Shown here piece after piece: positions 11,785-21,746 of a stretch of 64,000 bases of DNA. Source of the stretch: Neurospora tetraspora (lineage: Eukaryota; Ascomycota; Sordariomycetes; Sordariales; Sordariaceae); assembly GCF_033439725.1 (NCBI RefSeq), contig NW_026944383.1, forward strand, positions 8,122,001-8,186,000. Direction: 5' to 3'. Within the stretch, counting starts at the first letter, position 1. Every line of letters starts with the position of its first letter. The notes under the pieces are model-generated. The model searched no databases and had not been told where the DNA came from. It saw only the letters and a list, made by a program, of their open reading frames with translations. The translations under genes were made by a program, and so were the position numbers.

Positions 11785-12743
11785 TCAATGCCGTGAATTA
11801 TCTGAAGGTCTAAGGAGTGGAGATTCCACTTGGTTAGAGACAAAGTAAACAAAGCAAGGGGGCGTGCAGAGTGGGGATTGAACGGTGGCTGGCAAGGTGG
11901 AAGGGAAGAGGACAAGGAAGAGGGACAGACGACAGCGCCAATTGCTTGGAAGAAGCAAAAACTCACAGTGGGACTAGTAATCGTCAAGCACTGCTCGGCG
12001 ACCTGGGATCCGACGTAGAGGTGAGCCAGGCAGTATCATGAAGATAATCGTCGACTGATGATGGTGTAGCGCGGATTGACTCGAGTGCGCGCTGGGGGGT
12101 CGGAGAAATAATTGGTGAAAGACAACGAAGGTCGGTAAATAATCCACTTCCGAGACGGCGCGCAAGGTCAAACGCAAACTGAACCCAGGACGGCGAAGAG
12201 TTGCCAAGGTGGAGAGGTCAAAGGAAGGTGAAGCGTGGGAAAGAAGCACCCAAGCAGACAGTTGTGTTGAATTGCAAAGTCAAGGACGGAAGTTGCTTTG
12301 GAATGAATCCACCGTCCAAATTTGGCAGGCAGACCTTTGTTTGCAAGTCGCCAGGGCAACGGCAGAGTGTTGCGGGGCCCGGGGTCGCTCTCCAGCCCAG
12401 CCAAGTCGCCTGCCAAGCCAGCATCGCAGCGCACCCACAGGCGAACCAGGGGGCCTGACTCGTCCGGCTCAGTGGGGTGCGGGTGGGGTGCTGAGCTGGC
12501 TGAGCATGACGGAAGCTCTGGGATCCTGGAATTGTCCGTCATCCGAACTTTTTGTCACATGCGCCTGTAGAAACAACAGTTGCGACCTGAACATTGTTTG
12601 CTTTTAGACAACAGCGATCACTTGGCGAACAAGATCTTCCACTCGTTTGCTCCTTGTCCAACCGGAACCTCGGCATCACCTCACCCACCAACAGCAACGA
12701 CCAGCGGTTTCCCTGGTTACCTCCTTGGCAACACCTCCTCATC
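11785..12743. promoter_or_regulatory. Shared divergent promoter region, Plk / OPA3
   Basis: About 0.96 kb separates the leader of the minus-strand kinase from the ATG of the plus-strand OPA3 gene, so both promoters lie here. The stretch near 12350-12480 is GC-rich, and the last 150 bp before OPA3 are CT/CA-rich leader. I recognise no TATA box. The many open frames on both strands overlap each other and have low-complexity translations, so I do not call them. Confidence 0.5.
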
Positions 12744-13537
12744 ATGGTCGTCTCCCTGCCTCTCTTTAAGCTTGCCGCCCTCTTTGTGCGGCATATCTCC
12801 AAATATGGCGCCGTATGTCTCTCCCTCTCTTCCCCTCCCCTTCTCCTCGGCATAACTAACATGCCTTTTCACAGAACCACATCAAACACCAAGCCCATGA
12901 ACACCCTCGATTCCGCGCCTTCGCTGCCAAGTATGGCCAGATGATACACCAACTCAACATGCGCATGTCCGTTCTCGCCCTCCGAAACGCCGACGCCGAA
13001 CAGCGCGCAAAGGAAGCCAAAGAGAAGGCCGAAGCGCCCACCGTGAAGACGGAAGAGCAAGTGCGCAAAGAGGAGGAACTCAAAGCCAAGTACGGCGTCG
13101 TACCAAAGGAGTCGCACCCCGTCAAGCAGCCGCCCAAGAGCATATGGAGGCGCCAGTTCCGGCCCTTGCCCGAACCCAAGGCCGTGGACCTGTTTGCCGA
13201 TGTGATTGGGGATGTCTTCATCTTGACCATTGCCAGCTCGCTGCTGCTGTACGAGTACTACCGGTCCTCGTCAAAGCCCGATCCGAACGTGCAGAGGATA
13301 AAGGATTTGGAGAAGCAGTTGGAGGAGGGAAGGAAGAGGGAGGAGGAGTTCCTCAAGAGGGACGAAGAGAGGCAGGCGAGGCTGCAGGCTATTGAGGATG
13401 CGCTGAGAGCGTACAAGGATCCGAAGACGAAGAAGCCTATCTTCCCGCCGCCACCGGCAGGCTCTTCAGATGAGTCGGAGGAGGGCTTTGCCCTTACGAG
13501 GGTGTTCTCCGGACTTGCCGGGAAGTTGGGCTTCTAA
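12744..13537 (+). CDS. OPA3: OPA3-family mitochondrial protein
   Basis: Two exons, 12744-12812 and 12875-13537, with a 62-nt intron (GTATGT...CACAG) give 243 residues. The N-terminus MVVSLPLFKLAALFVRHISKYGA is the characteristic OPA3 start and probably a mitochondrial targeting or anchoring segment. The family core follows: NHIKHQAHEHPRFRAFAAKYGQ, then a basic linker and the hydrophobic stretch DVFILTIASSLLLYEYYRSS, a likely membrane segment. The C-terminal part has a predicted coiled coil (KDLEKQLEEGRKREEEF). In animals OPA3 acts at mitochondrial membranes in organelle shape and lipid handling; the fungal role is less defined. The first exon boundary after the SKYGA motif supports this start. 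Confidence 0.95.
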
Positions 13538-13994
13538 GTACGACTTATGGATTGGTCATCTTATTGACAGCGAAAGCTCCTTCTGATACCGATCGAACGG
13601 TCCTGGTCCCGACCCTCAATGTTGAAGGACGGACCATGAAGAAAGACGTACCATGCGACGCGCAATACGTGTCCAACACTGTATTATACCCGGATCCTCT
13701 TGCGCTCCAGGCAACACGGGCAAGCGCAAAGAGTTTGAGGGGCTACTTGTATACACGATCCAAGGGAGGAGCGACGGATAAAAGGGCCTCGGGAACAGTC
13801 AGCAGTTTCGCATCACGATAAACAAGGCAGGCACGGCGGACTACAATACAGGAGGAGCATCTTAGACAGCATACCAGATACCTACTTAAAGCTAGACGAT
13901 ACCCTTTTCGTTGAATAACGAACCACACCACTCACCATCTCATCATCTCCCCATCACTTACTATCGCTTTATCTTCCTCTTTTTCTTCCCCACA

Positions 13995-14852
13995 ATGTCT
14001 TACGATAGCAAGTTACCAATCATATTAGAGGCAGAGGAGCTTGTCTCGTCAGAGCACTCAGACTCATCCGACCACCCTGTCTCGTCAGAACAGCCCGTCT
14101 TGTCAGAACAGCCTGTCTGGCGAACCATCCTGTCCCGTCAGAGCGATGCCTGGCAAAGCATCCTGCCCCGTCAGAGCGAGCAGGTTCATCAGAGCGAGCA
14201 GGCGCCTGTCTCGTCAGAACAGCCTGTCTGGCGAAGCATCCTGTCCCGTCAGAGCGATGCCTGGCAAAGCGTCCTGTCCCGTCAGAGCGAGCAGGTTCAT
14301 CAGACAGAACAGCCCGTCTTGTCCGAACAGCCCGTCTTGTCCGAACAGCCCGTCTTGTCCGAACAGCCTGTCTGGCGAAGCATCCTGTCCCGTCAGAGCG
14401 AGCCTTCGTTGTCCAAGTTGAACGTGGAAGCGCCCGAGTTCAAGTTTAACCCCAACAGCACTTTCAAGCAGGTTCATCAGACAGAACAGCCCGTCTTGTC
14501 AGAACAGCCCGTCTGGCGAAGCACCCTGTCCCGTCAGAGCGAGCAGGTTCATCAGAGCGAGCAGGCTCATCAGAGCAAGCAAGCTCCTGTAGACCCGGCT
14601 ATCATCTCGTCCAAGTTGAAGGCACCCCCACAGGAGCAACCTACGCAGACTGTGGCTGACGACAAGAGCTCCGTCCAACCGACTAAGCCATCGTCCGCAC
14701 CTACCAGTACCACCGCGGACTCAAAGGTTGAGTCTAAGCCGGATGTGAAGACAGCTTATCAGTGGAAGCATGTGTTTGGCTATTACGGTCGAATGAAATC
14801 GGAATGGAACGAGGTCATGAAGGAGGTCCTTGATGTCCACGGAGAACGCTAG
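13995..14852 (+). CDS. Ser/Glu/Gln/Pro repeat protein
   Basis: 285 residues if translation starts at the ATG at 13995 (context CACAATG) and stops at the TAG at 14850-14852. About residues 15-200 are built from permuted short blocks: LSEQPV, VWRSILSRQS, DAWQS and EQVHQ. A non-repeat island (SLSKLNVEAPEFKFNPNST) interrupts them. The C-terminal 90 residues are non-repetitive and end in a folded-looking piece (AYQWKHVFGYYGRMKSEWNEV). No signal peptide or membrane segment is evident. I do not recognise a family. The reading frame stays open past the TAG in the same frame (see the next entry), so this could be the front part of a longer gene. Confidence 0.55.
   Translation: MSYDSKLPIILEAEELVSSEHSDSSDHPVSSEQPVLSEQPVWRTILSRQSDAWQSILPRQSEQVHQSEQAPVSSEQPVWRSILSRQSDAWQSVLSRQSEQVHQTEQPVLSEQPVLSEQPVLSEQPVWRSILSRQSEPSLSKLNVEAPEFKFNPNSTFKQVHQTEQPVLSEQPVWRSTLSRQSEQVHQSEQAHQSKQAPVDPAIISSKLKAPPQEQPTQTVADDKSSVQPTKPSSAPTSTTADSKVESKPDVKTAYQWKHVFGYYGRMKSEWNEVMKEVLDVHGER
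14045..14590 (+). repeat. Coding minisatellite of SEQP/ILSRQS blocks
   Basis: An 18-bp unit, cccgtcttgtccgaacag, is repeated back to back near 14307-14365. A longer unit (ctgtctggcgaagcatcctg followed by tcccgtcagagcgagcaggt) recurs at about 14110, 14220, 14365 and 14505. Copies are nearly identical at synonymous sites, so the array is recent or homogenised. Confidence 0.9.
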
Positions 14853-14885
14853 GAACGTACGTATTCGGTGTATACATTCGTGACC

Positions 14886-15725
14886 ATGACATATATCAAT
14901 CAACCAGTGGTACTTACGAGCTTCCCAGAGACCGATGCCATATTTCACGACATTGGCCTTCAGATGCCTACCCAAAGCGAATATCGGGTTCTCTCTCTCA
15001 TGCTACTTTCCGCAGAGGATGTGCTGAAAGGTCGCACACTTCAGCGGATTGAAATTGTCGAACAAGCCTTCCGTACCAAGAGCCACTCCCCCTGCAGGCC
15101 GGCAATCATCTTCTGCCTCGAGGATAGCAAAGACGGAAAAAGAAAGGGGATGGACGCCTTCATTGAACTTCAAACCAGGCACGTACTTAGTCCCTGCCCT
15201 TTTCCTCCCCTCCAGAACATAGCTTCTTCAGTGAGAGCAACACAAAAGATTAAGACCCCAGCTAATCAACCACTATCCCACAGGCTCATGGACTCAACAG
15301 CCTCAGATCTCTCCTCAGTTCCCATCCTCCCCATCGCTCGCTACACCGTCCTTCCGTCCTTGCTCGGCTGGCTTGAGATGTGGGGACTGCCCGCCAAGTT
15401 CTTCGACACACTGCCTTTTGAACTCCGGGATGACAAGCCCCCTTGGCCTTGCACGCTCAGCAACAGCAATAACCTCGTCCCGCGTTCGGCTATGTCTAGC
15501 AGTATCCTGAATGGTCCGCCTTTTTGTCTCCTCATCGGAAAGAGGGGTTCCAATGCTCGAGGGCTGATCAACGTGGTTATTGCAAAGGCAGGAATGAGGG
15601 CGATCCGGAAGACGCCAAGAGAGACGTCCCAAGAGACGGGGCAGGCGGTACAGGAGTATGAGGGACAGGCCAAGGTAGAGAGGGTCGTTGCTTTTTGGCT
15701 GAAAGAGTACATTCTTGACCATTGA
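14886..15725 (+). CDS. Hypothetical protein, same frame as the repeat protein upstream
   Basis: An open frame from ATG 14886 (279 residues uninterrupted) lies 33 bp beyond the TAG of the preceding gene and in the same reading frame. The translation has folded-protein character: FPETDAIFHDIGLQMPTQ, RVLSLMLLSAEDVLKG, RPAIIFCLED, and LPSLLGWLEMWGLPAKFFD near the middle. No family is recognised. A stretch inside it (15179-15283) looks intronic: AG|GCACGT donor and CCACAG acceptor, length divisible by three. Splicing would give 244 residues and join ELQTR to LMDSTASD. A GTACGT donor at 14859 also lies between the two frames. The arrangement could be two genes, one gene broken by a nonsense change, or one gene whose junction I have not resolved. 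Confidence 0.5.
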   Translation: MTYINQPVVLTSFPETDAIFHDIGLQMPTQSEYRVLSLMLLSAEDVLKGRTLQRIEIVEQAFRTKSHSPCRPAIIFCLEDSKDGKRKGMDAFIELQTRHVLSPCPFPPLQNIASSVRATQKIKTPANQPLSHRLMDSTASDLSSVPILPIARYTVLPSLLGWLEMWGLPAKFFDTLPFELRDDKPPWPCTLSNSNNLVPRSAMSSSILNGPPFCLLIGKRGSNARGLINVVIAKAGMRAIRKTPRETSQETGQAVQEYEGQAKVERVVAFWLKEYILDH

Positions 15726-16186
15726 GCGGAATGATTCCAGGGTTTTCTTTTCACCGACTAGCTTATCACAGAGGTAGACATCTCTTGTACTTGAGAGTTT
15801 CGCAAAAGCGTTGATTTAAATAGCTTAGTTTACATTGATACAAAATAAACCGAAGAGAAAGCATGCCATCCAGTTTATTTACTGCTTGTCAGACAATACT
15901 CGTCCCGTTTCTCTCTTCACCCATTCTCTACTTACCATCCCATCTTTCGAACCCTCTATGGTTCTTCACCTTTAACTTACAGGCACCTTTCCTCTCCGCC
16001 CTCTCCGCCCTCTCCGGCCTATTCCAAACCAAAACAGAAGAAGCCTCCAGTCCGCCATTGATAACCAGATCAACATTTTTCAATCGAATCGTCATCGAAT
16101 AACCCCCTCTTCTCCCTTCCACACAGCACCAACCCACTCAGCCCAGGCCTCACGTTCACAACCTCTAGACTTTCAGAGCATAATCA
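15726..16186. other. Spacer between convergent genes, possible extra exon
   Basis: 461 bp between the plus-strand hypothetical gene and the stop of the minus-strand bZIP-like gene. Minus-strand frames here stay open beyond the bZIP stop (for example VVNVRPGLSGLVLCGREK after a double TGA, and MTIRLKNVDLVINGG in another frame). An unresolved 3' exon of the bZIP gene is therefore possible. Otherwise it is 3' flank. Confidence 0.35.
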
Positions 16187-16768
16187 TCAAACATCAACCC
16201 TCAAAGCCAACCCCTCATTCTCCCTCGCTAATTTCTCCACATCCTCTTTGGCGAGGTCAATCATTTTTCGTAAATAAGCAATCTCCCGCTCAAGATGCTT
16301 GATGTAATCGAAATCAGCTTTTCGTTGGCGGTGAGAGTGGGAGGATTGGGCGCGGCGGACTTGGAGGAGGCGGCGGGTGTGAATGTGATATTTGGATGCC
16401 GGCGGTTCTGACTCTGACTCTGACTCTGACCTCGGATTATGTGGTGGCTGTGGTTGTGGTTGTGGTTGTTCTTCGGCAAGGGGGAGGTGGGATGGTGGGG
16501 GTGGTGTGGATGGTGTGGATGGTGTCGTAGTCGTGGTCGTGGAAGGGGAAGCGGAAGTGGGAGTGGAAGTGGGAGTTGGATTGAACGTGGAGGATGATGA
16601 AGAGGAGGAGGATGATGTGGTAGGACTTTTCGATGGGGAGTGCGGGTTGATGATTGGGCTGAGTTTGAGACTTTGTTGGAGAGGAAGTGATGGGTTGGTT
16701 GGTATCTCCGTGGACATGGAGCTCAGGCTGGCTGAGGACGAGGAACAGGCTGACAAGAAAGAAGACAT
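16187..16768 (-). CDS. Putative bZIP-like protein
   Basis: 193 residues from the first ATG (16768). The N-terminal 110 residues are Ser/Thr/Pro-rich, with long Ser and Thr runs. A QPQPQPQP stretch and SESESESE follow. The last about 65 residues carry the bZIP signature: a basic run TRRLLQVRRAQSSHSHRQRK (fungal bZIP pattern RxAQxxxxxRQRK), then a heptad-like segment with Leu at YIKHLEREIAYLRKMIDL and further heptads to LALRV. That predicts a DNA-binding dimeric nuclear factor. The zipper is short and the protein ends directly after it, which is unusual, so a downstream exon may be missing (see 15726-16186). Target and pathway are unknown. Confidence 0.6.
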   Translation of the reverse strand: MSSFLSACSSSSASLSSMSTEIPTNPSLPLQQSLKLSPIINPHSPSKSPTTSSSSSSSSSTFNPTPTSTPTSASPSTTTTTTPSTPSTPPPPSHLPLAEEQPQPQPQPPHNPRSESESESEPPASKYHIHTRRLLQVRRAQSSHSHRQRKADFDYIKHLEREIAYLRKMIDLAKEDVEKLARENEGLALRVDV

Positions 16769-18097
16769 TGTGTTGAATGTCTTGGGAAAGATCGAGTCAA
16801 GTAGAGGTATGTAGGTCAAGCTAATCAGACTCTAGTTTTCTTTCATAAAGCAGTTGTAGAGAAGTCAGGAGCTCAAGATGATGTTTCCAAGAAAGGCCAA
16901 GGGCAACGAAGCACTTGAGAAGAACGAATCCTCGAGAGGGACATCTAGCTATGTACCGTCGTGATATGATCACCGGAGACATTCCACCGAGACCAACCGG
17001 CAGGAGAGAACCTTGATGAGAAACACTCCGCAAGAAGACCACCCAAACTGCCGTTGGTCTTACATCAAGTCTCCGAGTGTCGCTCTTGACTCGGTACCTC
17101 TGCGTCACCTACGTGAATGTCTCCGCTTGATACCTGGTAGAGAAGAGGTACGGGGGTAATTCCGTCCTGGTTACTGGCAGTTGACAGCTTCCAAACCCAT
17201 GGGCTCAAATAAACTCAAATACCATCTGCCTGATCAGCCTACTTCCAGTGGATGCTAAAGCAGTAGTAGTCCGCACTGTCAATCTGTCATCCATCAGTTC
17301 AAGACAACCCAAGGCGGATAGAAAGCGGATAAGAACCTTGATGGCCCAGGCGAGCCATGATCGGCCCGTTCGGGGTTTGCAGATCCATGATTCCATCCAT
17401 GCCATCCAACGCCAGCTGGACGACCCCAGGCCAAAAGTTCCTCGCTTGGTGTTGACAAATACTGTACTCTTGATGTAACGCTGCAAGTGGAATGGATGGG
17501 CCATCCACCATCGTAAGGCAGGATGGGGATTTGGGTATCAATATCTTACTTGTATTGATTTGGCTATATAGAGTGTGTTTGCTTACTTCTTCGCTATTGC
17601 TGATTCATCCACTACCTAGGTCTAATCGACCCGCCCGGTCTCGTCCGGGAGCCAGCGAAAAGAATAGCAAAGTCCAAGACGACAAAGACATTCCCACTAT
17701 TCCGTTCGTCCAGCTATGGTATATCCTCCTCCCATCCCATTCCATCCCATATCACTGTTCCTTCCAACACATGTGATATGATTGCTGCCCTTCCTCCAAT
17801 CACTTCTTTACCAATTCTTCACACCATCCCATTTGATGCCATACCCTTATAATCCCGACCAAAGAAAAAAAGTAAATTTTCCGACCCTTTTCCTTTTCCT
17901 TTTCCCTTTTTCCCCTTCCAAACGCCATAAGTGACGAAGGTGATGCGCTTTCCCGCCGCCCCCCATTCGCCATGCAGACAGCACAAATAACAAAAACCCT
18001 ACCAAAAATCAACCGACAAGTAAAAGAAATAATGACCCTTCTCCCTCCTCAATCAGCAAGGACCGACCACTTCACTTCTTCAAGCTCTCGTAACCCT
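16769..18097. other. 1.3-kb spacer, no gene seen
   Basis: Lies upstream of the minus-strand bZIP-like gene and downstream of RRN3. It must contain the bZIP promoter. No open frame has a convincing translation, and the stretch at 17850-17910 is CT/A-rich. Confidence 0.45.
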
Positions 18098-20311
18098 CTA
18101 AGTCCTCCGAAAACTCCCATGATACCCCTCATCCCCCCCTTCTCCATCCGTACTCTCATCATCCTCATGATGCTCCACACCCCCTCCCTCCTCATCACTC
18201 TCATAATCGCTCACATCCGCAATCTCGCCCATCCCATCCTCACTCACATCATCATCATCCTCCTCCTCACTATCACTATCCTCCTCGCCCCCCTTCTCGA
18301 GCACAGCAATACTCCTCCACTCCACATAATTCTTGTCCAAATCCAACCACCTCTTAGCGACCGGCAGTTGGAACGGATCAAACGGAAAGCAGGCCTCGAT
18401 GTGCGTCCAGTTCTCGTGGTCGAATTCGAAGCCGGAGTCGCGAAGGGCGCCGCCGGTGGCGTAGGAGGAGGTGAAGAATTGCGAGAGGTGGATGGTCTTG
18501 TTCTTTTCGATTTGGGGGTAGATGTAGATTAGTCGGAGGTGGTGGGAGAGACGGGCGAATTCGTCGACGATTATGGGGGAGCAGCATTTTAGGGGCTGTT
18601 GCGTATGTTGTTAGTAAACGCACATCCAATGGGGTTGGAGGAGTTGGTGGCTTACATTAAGCTTGCTCGCGATATTCACCTGCAACCGCTGCCTCAACCC
18701 CTTCATCCACGGCAAATCCTGTCCCAAAAAGCTGGCCGGATCGTCCCAATCGAAGCTCGCGGGGACCTCGTCCCGATCAATCAGATCCCGCCAGCGGAAG
18801 CAGAAGATGTACAGCAACCCCTGAAAGTACGCATAATACTGACTATAGCGCCTTATGTCCGGTCCGCGGCAGCTGGTGTGGGTGTTTCTGTAGTGATCGA
18901 TGTAATCGAGGAAGGTCTGCGCAATCAGCTGCACCTGGTCGCTCTGCACGCGGGCTCCTCGTGCCGTGAAGGAGGCCAGGTAGGCGACGGCCGCTTGCTT
19001 GACTACGGGGGCTCGGGTAGATTGGAAGGCGATGTTGAAGAGCGTGCCGATGAACATCTCCATTAGCCGGTTGGACTTCATGGCGAACTTGAAGAGGAGG
19101 TATTGCGTGTGGCGCGATTTGAGGTGGGGGAGGATGACGTTGACGAAGTCGGTTAGGAGGTCTTCAAAGGTTGCGAGTGCCTCTGGGCTATCGGGGTCGG
19201 CGAAGACGGGGTCGTAGATGGAGAAGAGGAGGTCGAGGATGGCGTCCATTGTCTCGAGTTTGCTTTTTAGCAAGAGAATCCGCCGTGTTTGCTCGTCGCT
19301 TTCCTCTTCGTCTTCGTCGTCGGAGTCGGCGTCGCTCATGGCATCGTCGTCCTCGTCATCGCTCTTAGCGTTCGAGGCTTCAAGCTGTCGTAGAACCGCC
19401 CGTGTGGTCTCGTCGTCGTCGTTCTCCAGATCGAGTGTCATTTCGACGTCCAGCTTTACCAATCGCGAGAGGATCAGCTCCATTATGTCCCGTTCCAAAT
19501 CCGGCTTGTCCGCTTTTAGCCTGAGCAAGTGGTCGATGTACTCCATGTGTCTCGTCTTCGATTCTTCGGTATGCGGGAAGCTGTGTGTTACGATGTCGAG
19601 GATCATCGGTCGTGCATCGGCGTAGAGCTCGAGGAGGTATTTCAGACCGAGATGTAGCCGCTCTTTCTTCGTCTCGCTATCGACGGGCGGGAACCCCGGT
19701 ACGACTTCTACGGTCGAGGATCGTGTCTCGGTGAACTTGTCGACCATCATCGAGAGTGCTTGTTGCCTGAAAGACACCTTCGCAGACAAGGCTGCCAACA
19801 GCTGAATGTACGCCCGTGCAAAAACATCGTCCCTGTCTAGCCAAGTGCAACTGAGCACCGCCCGTATAAGTCCCGAACACGATCTATCCAGCAGTGGTGC
19901 ATGGCTGGTCAACGCAACGACGTAAACCTGGAGGTCTTGTGGTTGTGGGGCATCGGCATCTTCCTCTTCGACAATTGTTCGCTTCGGGCTCGGGCAAAAG
20001 ATTTCTTTCAGGCCGTCGTAGTCTTCATCGTCTCCGCGGGCATGACCCTCAAGGGCCTGCTTGACCTCGCGTTTTGCGTCGTCCAACGTCTTGCCACCGA
20101 ACTCCTTGATCATGTTGAGCTTGTCGTTGAACATGACGGTTTTCCTCTTCTTGACGGGGCTGCTGCCTGGGAGGCCGTCGCTGCTCTCGCCGTCCTCTTC
20201 CCTGGGCCTCCTCCCGAGCACTGTGGACGGCTTTCGTAGGATGGACTTGATGGCGGATGAAGTGAGCGGGGTTGCCTGCGATCGGGTCGCGACCGGAGTG
20301 AGAGTGGTCAT
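18098..20311 (-). CDS. RRN3: RNA polymerase I initiation factor Rrn3 (TIF-IA)
   Basis: Rrn3 bridges RNA polymerase I to the rDNA core factor and is the growth-regulated switch for rRNA synthesis in the nucleolus. Two exons, 20311-18656 and 18595-18098, with a 60-nt intron (GTAAGC...CAACAG), give 717 residues. Family features are a HEAT-like helical body (YLLELYADARPMILDIV, YIDHLLRLKADKPDLERDIMELIL), an acidic loop (DDEDDDAMSDADSDDEDEEE, about residues 320-340), the conserved block YYAYFQGLLYIFCFRW, and, just after the intron, the C-terminal PLKCCSPIIVDEFARLSHHL...FPFDPFQLP block. The protein ends in a long Asp/Glu-rich tail. The N-terminus carries a basic KKRK motif suggesting nuclear import. 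Confidence 0.95.
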
Positions 20312-21746
20312 GGTCGAGGATGGGAGTGGGCGGATAATATTCGCCGTCTACCGGGGGTTGGTCTATTATCTGGAGATTATTTTGTCGATAGGAAGTGGAT
20401 CCCTGGAGATGGATTTGGCCGGCAGAAAAAAAAAACCCAAGAGTATAACTAGCGTGGTGGTGTGGTGGAAATGGAAAGGGTACGCAGTACTCGGTCGTCG
20501 TTTCGTTCTCGATATGCACGTCTTGAATGCCGTCCCAGTGGCGGACAGGTGATGGTACGGTGATCAAAGTGTCTCTCGGCTCCCGTCGCAGATTTGGCCA
20601 AACAACAATAGCATAGTTGTCGAGATTGAGATTACAAGCAGATGAAGCGAAAGAACGGGCGTATGGGAGTCTCCTTGGGCCAGTGGCATTGCGCGCTGGT
20701 CTGTTCTTTTCTTCGTGGCTGGCCGCAAGGATACCGCTTGAAAAGAGTTTGTTTACGCTGTGATGAAAAGACAAATCAATTGCGACTGGACATGTTTTTT
20801 TCCTGATCTGTTAGTGAGCGGAAGCCTCCATTTGCCCCCACAAAATGGCACGTGCACACCGGTCGATGTGGGCCGTGCCCGGCCGATCAGGAAGGCGGTG
20901 AGCTTATCGGTCTCGGTGAGTGACGCTTGATTACATAACCACTGACATGGAGTTCAACCTCCAAGTCCCCAAATTCCCATGTCATTGGTATCATACGCAT
21001 CATGACCTGTATAATAAAAAGACATAGGAAACGTTCATCAGAGACATCATGATGGGCTTCAAGGGTCAGGCAACAAAGTCACTAGCTTACGCCGATAATT
21101 TATTCATTCTCCAGTCTATTCCTGATATGATCACTAGGTACTTGCTATCATCTTTCAACCTTTTGATCAAAGTCACAGAGACGCAAGAGCATCACCCCCG
21201 GTTCTCTCACAAAGACAGAGACCAAACTTCATAACCGTTCTTTGCGCCAGCTAGCCGACTAAGTACCAATTTTGATGGCCGCTCCTGTATATTTGAAGAC
21301 CAAACAATATCCACCCCATAGAAAAAAGAAAGAGAAAAACATAGTAGTGTAAGAGGCTGCTGCTTCTTGCCTTTGCAGGTCAACAAGCAACAGCCCCATA
21401 GTTATACATACATCAAAAACTCGGTAATGGTGAGTGTGGGTATTCGTGATCCTTCCCAGTTTCAGCGGCAGGTGCATCTTTTTCAGCAACGACAGGACTT
21501 CTCCTTGAGGCCACGGCGCTGGCTGGTCTTGATTTGCAACTGGGTCATCGGACGTCTCAATAGAGCGCACGACGCCGTTCTGATCCGGTGTCGAATCGTC
21601 CCTATCAACCACAAGCTCGTGGAATGCCTTCTCGAGGCCAACGACCAGAGAGTCTGAAAAAGGACTGCTAGCGCTTCTGGGGCTTCAACTGCTTCTGAAA
21701 TTTCCGGGGATTGCTTCTTGCCAATAACGCCATGTTCTGCGGGCCC
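20312..21746. other. 1.4-kb spacer upstream of RRN3
   Basis: Contains the RRN3 promoter and the 3' flank of HAP3. I see no gene. An A9 run lies near 20427, and the HAP3 3' UTR probably occupies about 21300-21746. Confidence 0.45.

Noticed and set aside
16392-16814. Plus-strand Gly/Asp/Val-rich frame
   Set aside because: Antisense of the Ser/Thr/Pro-rich part of the bZIP-like gene.
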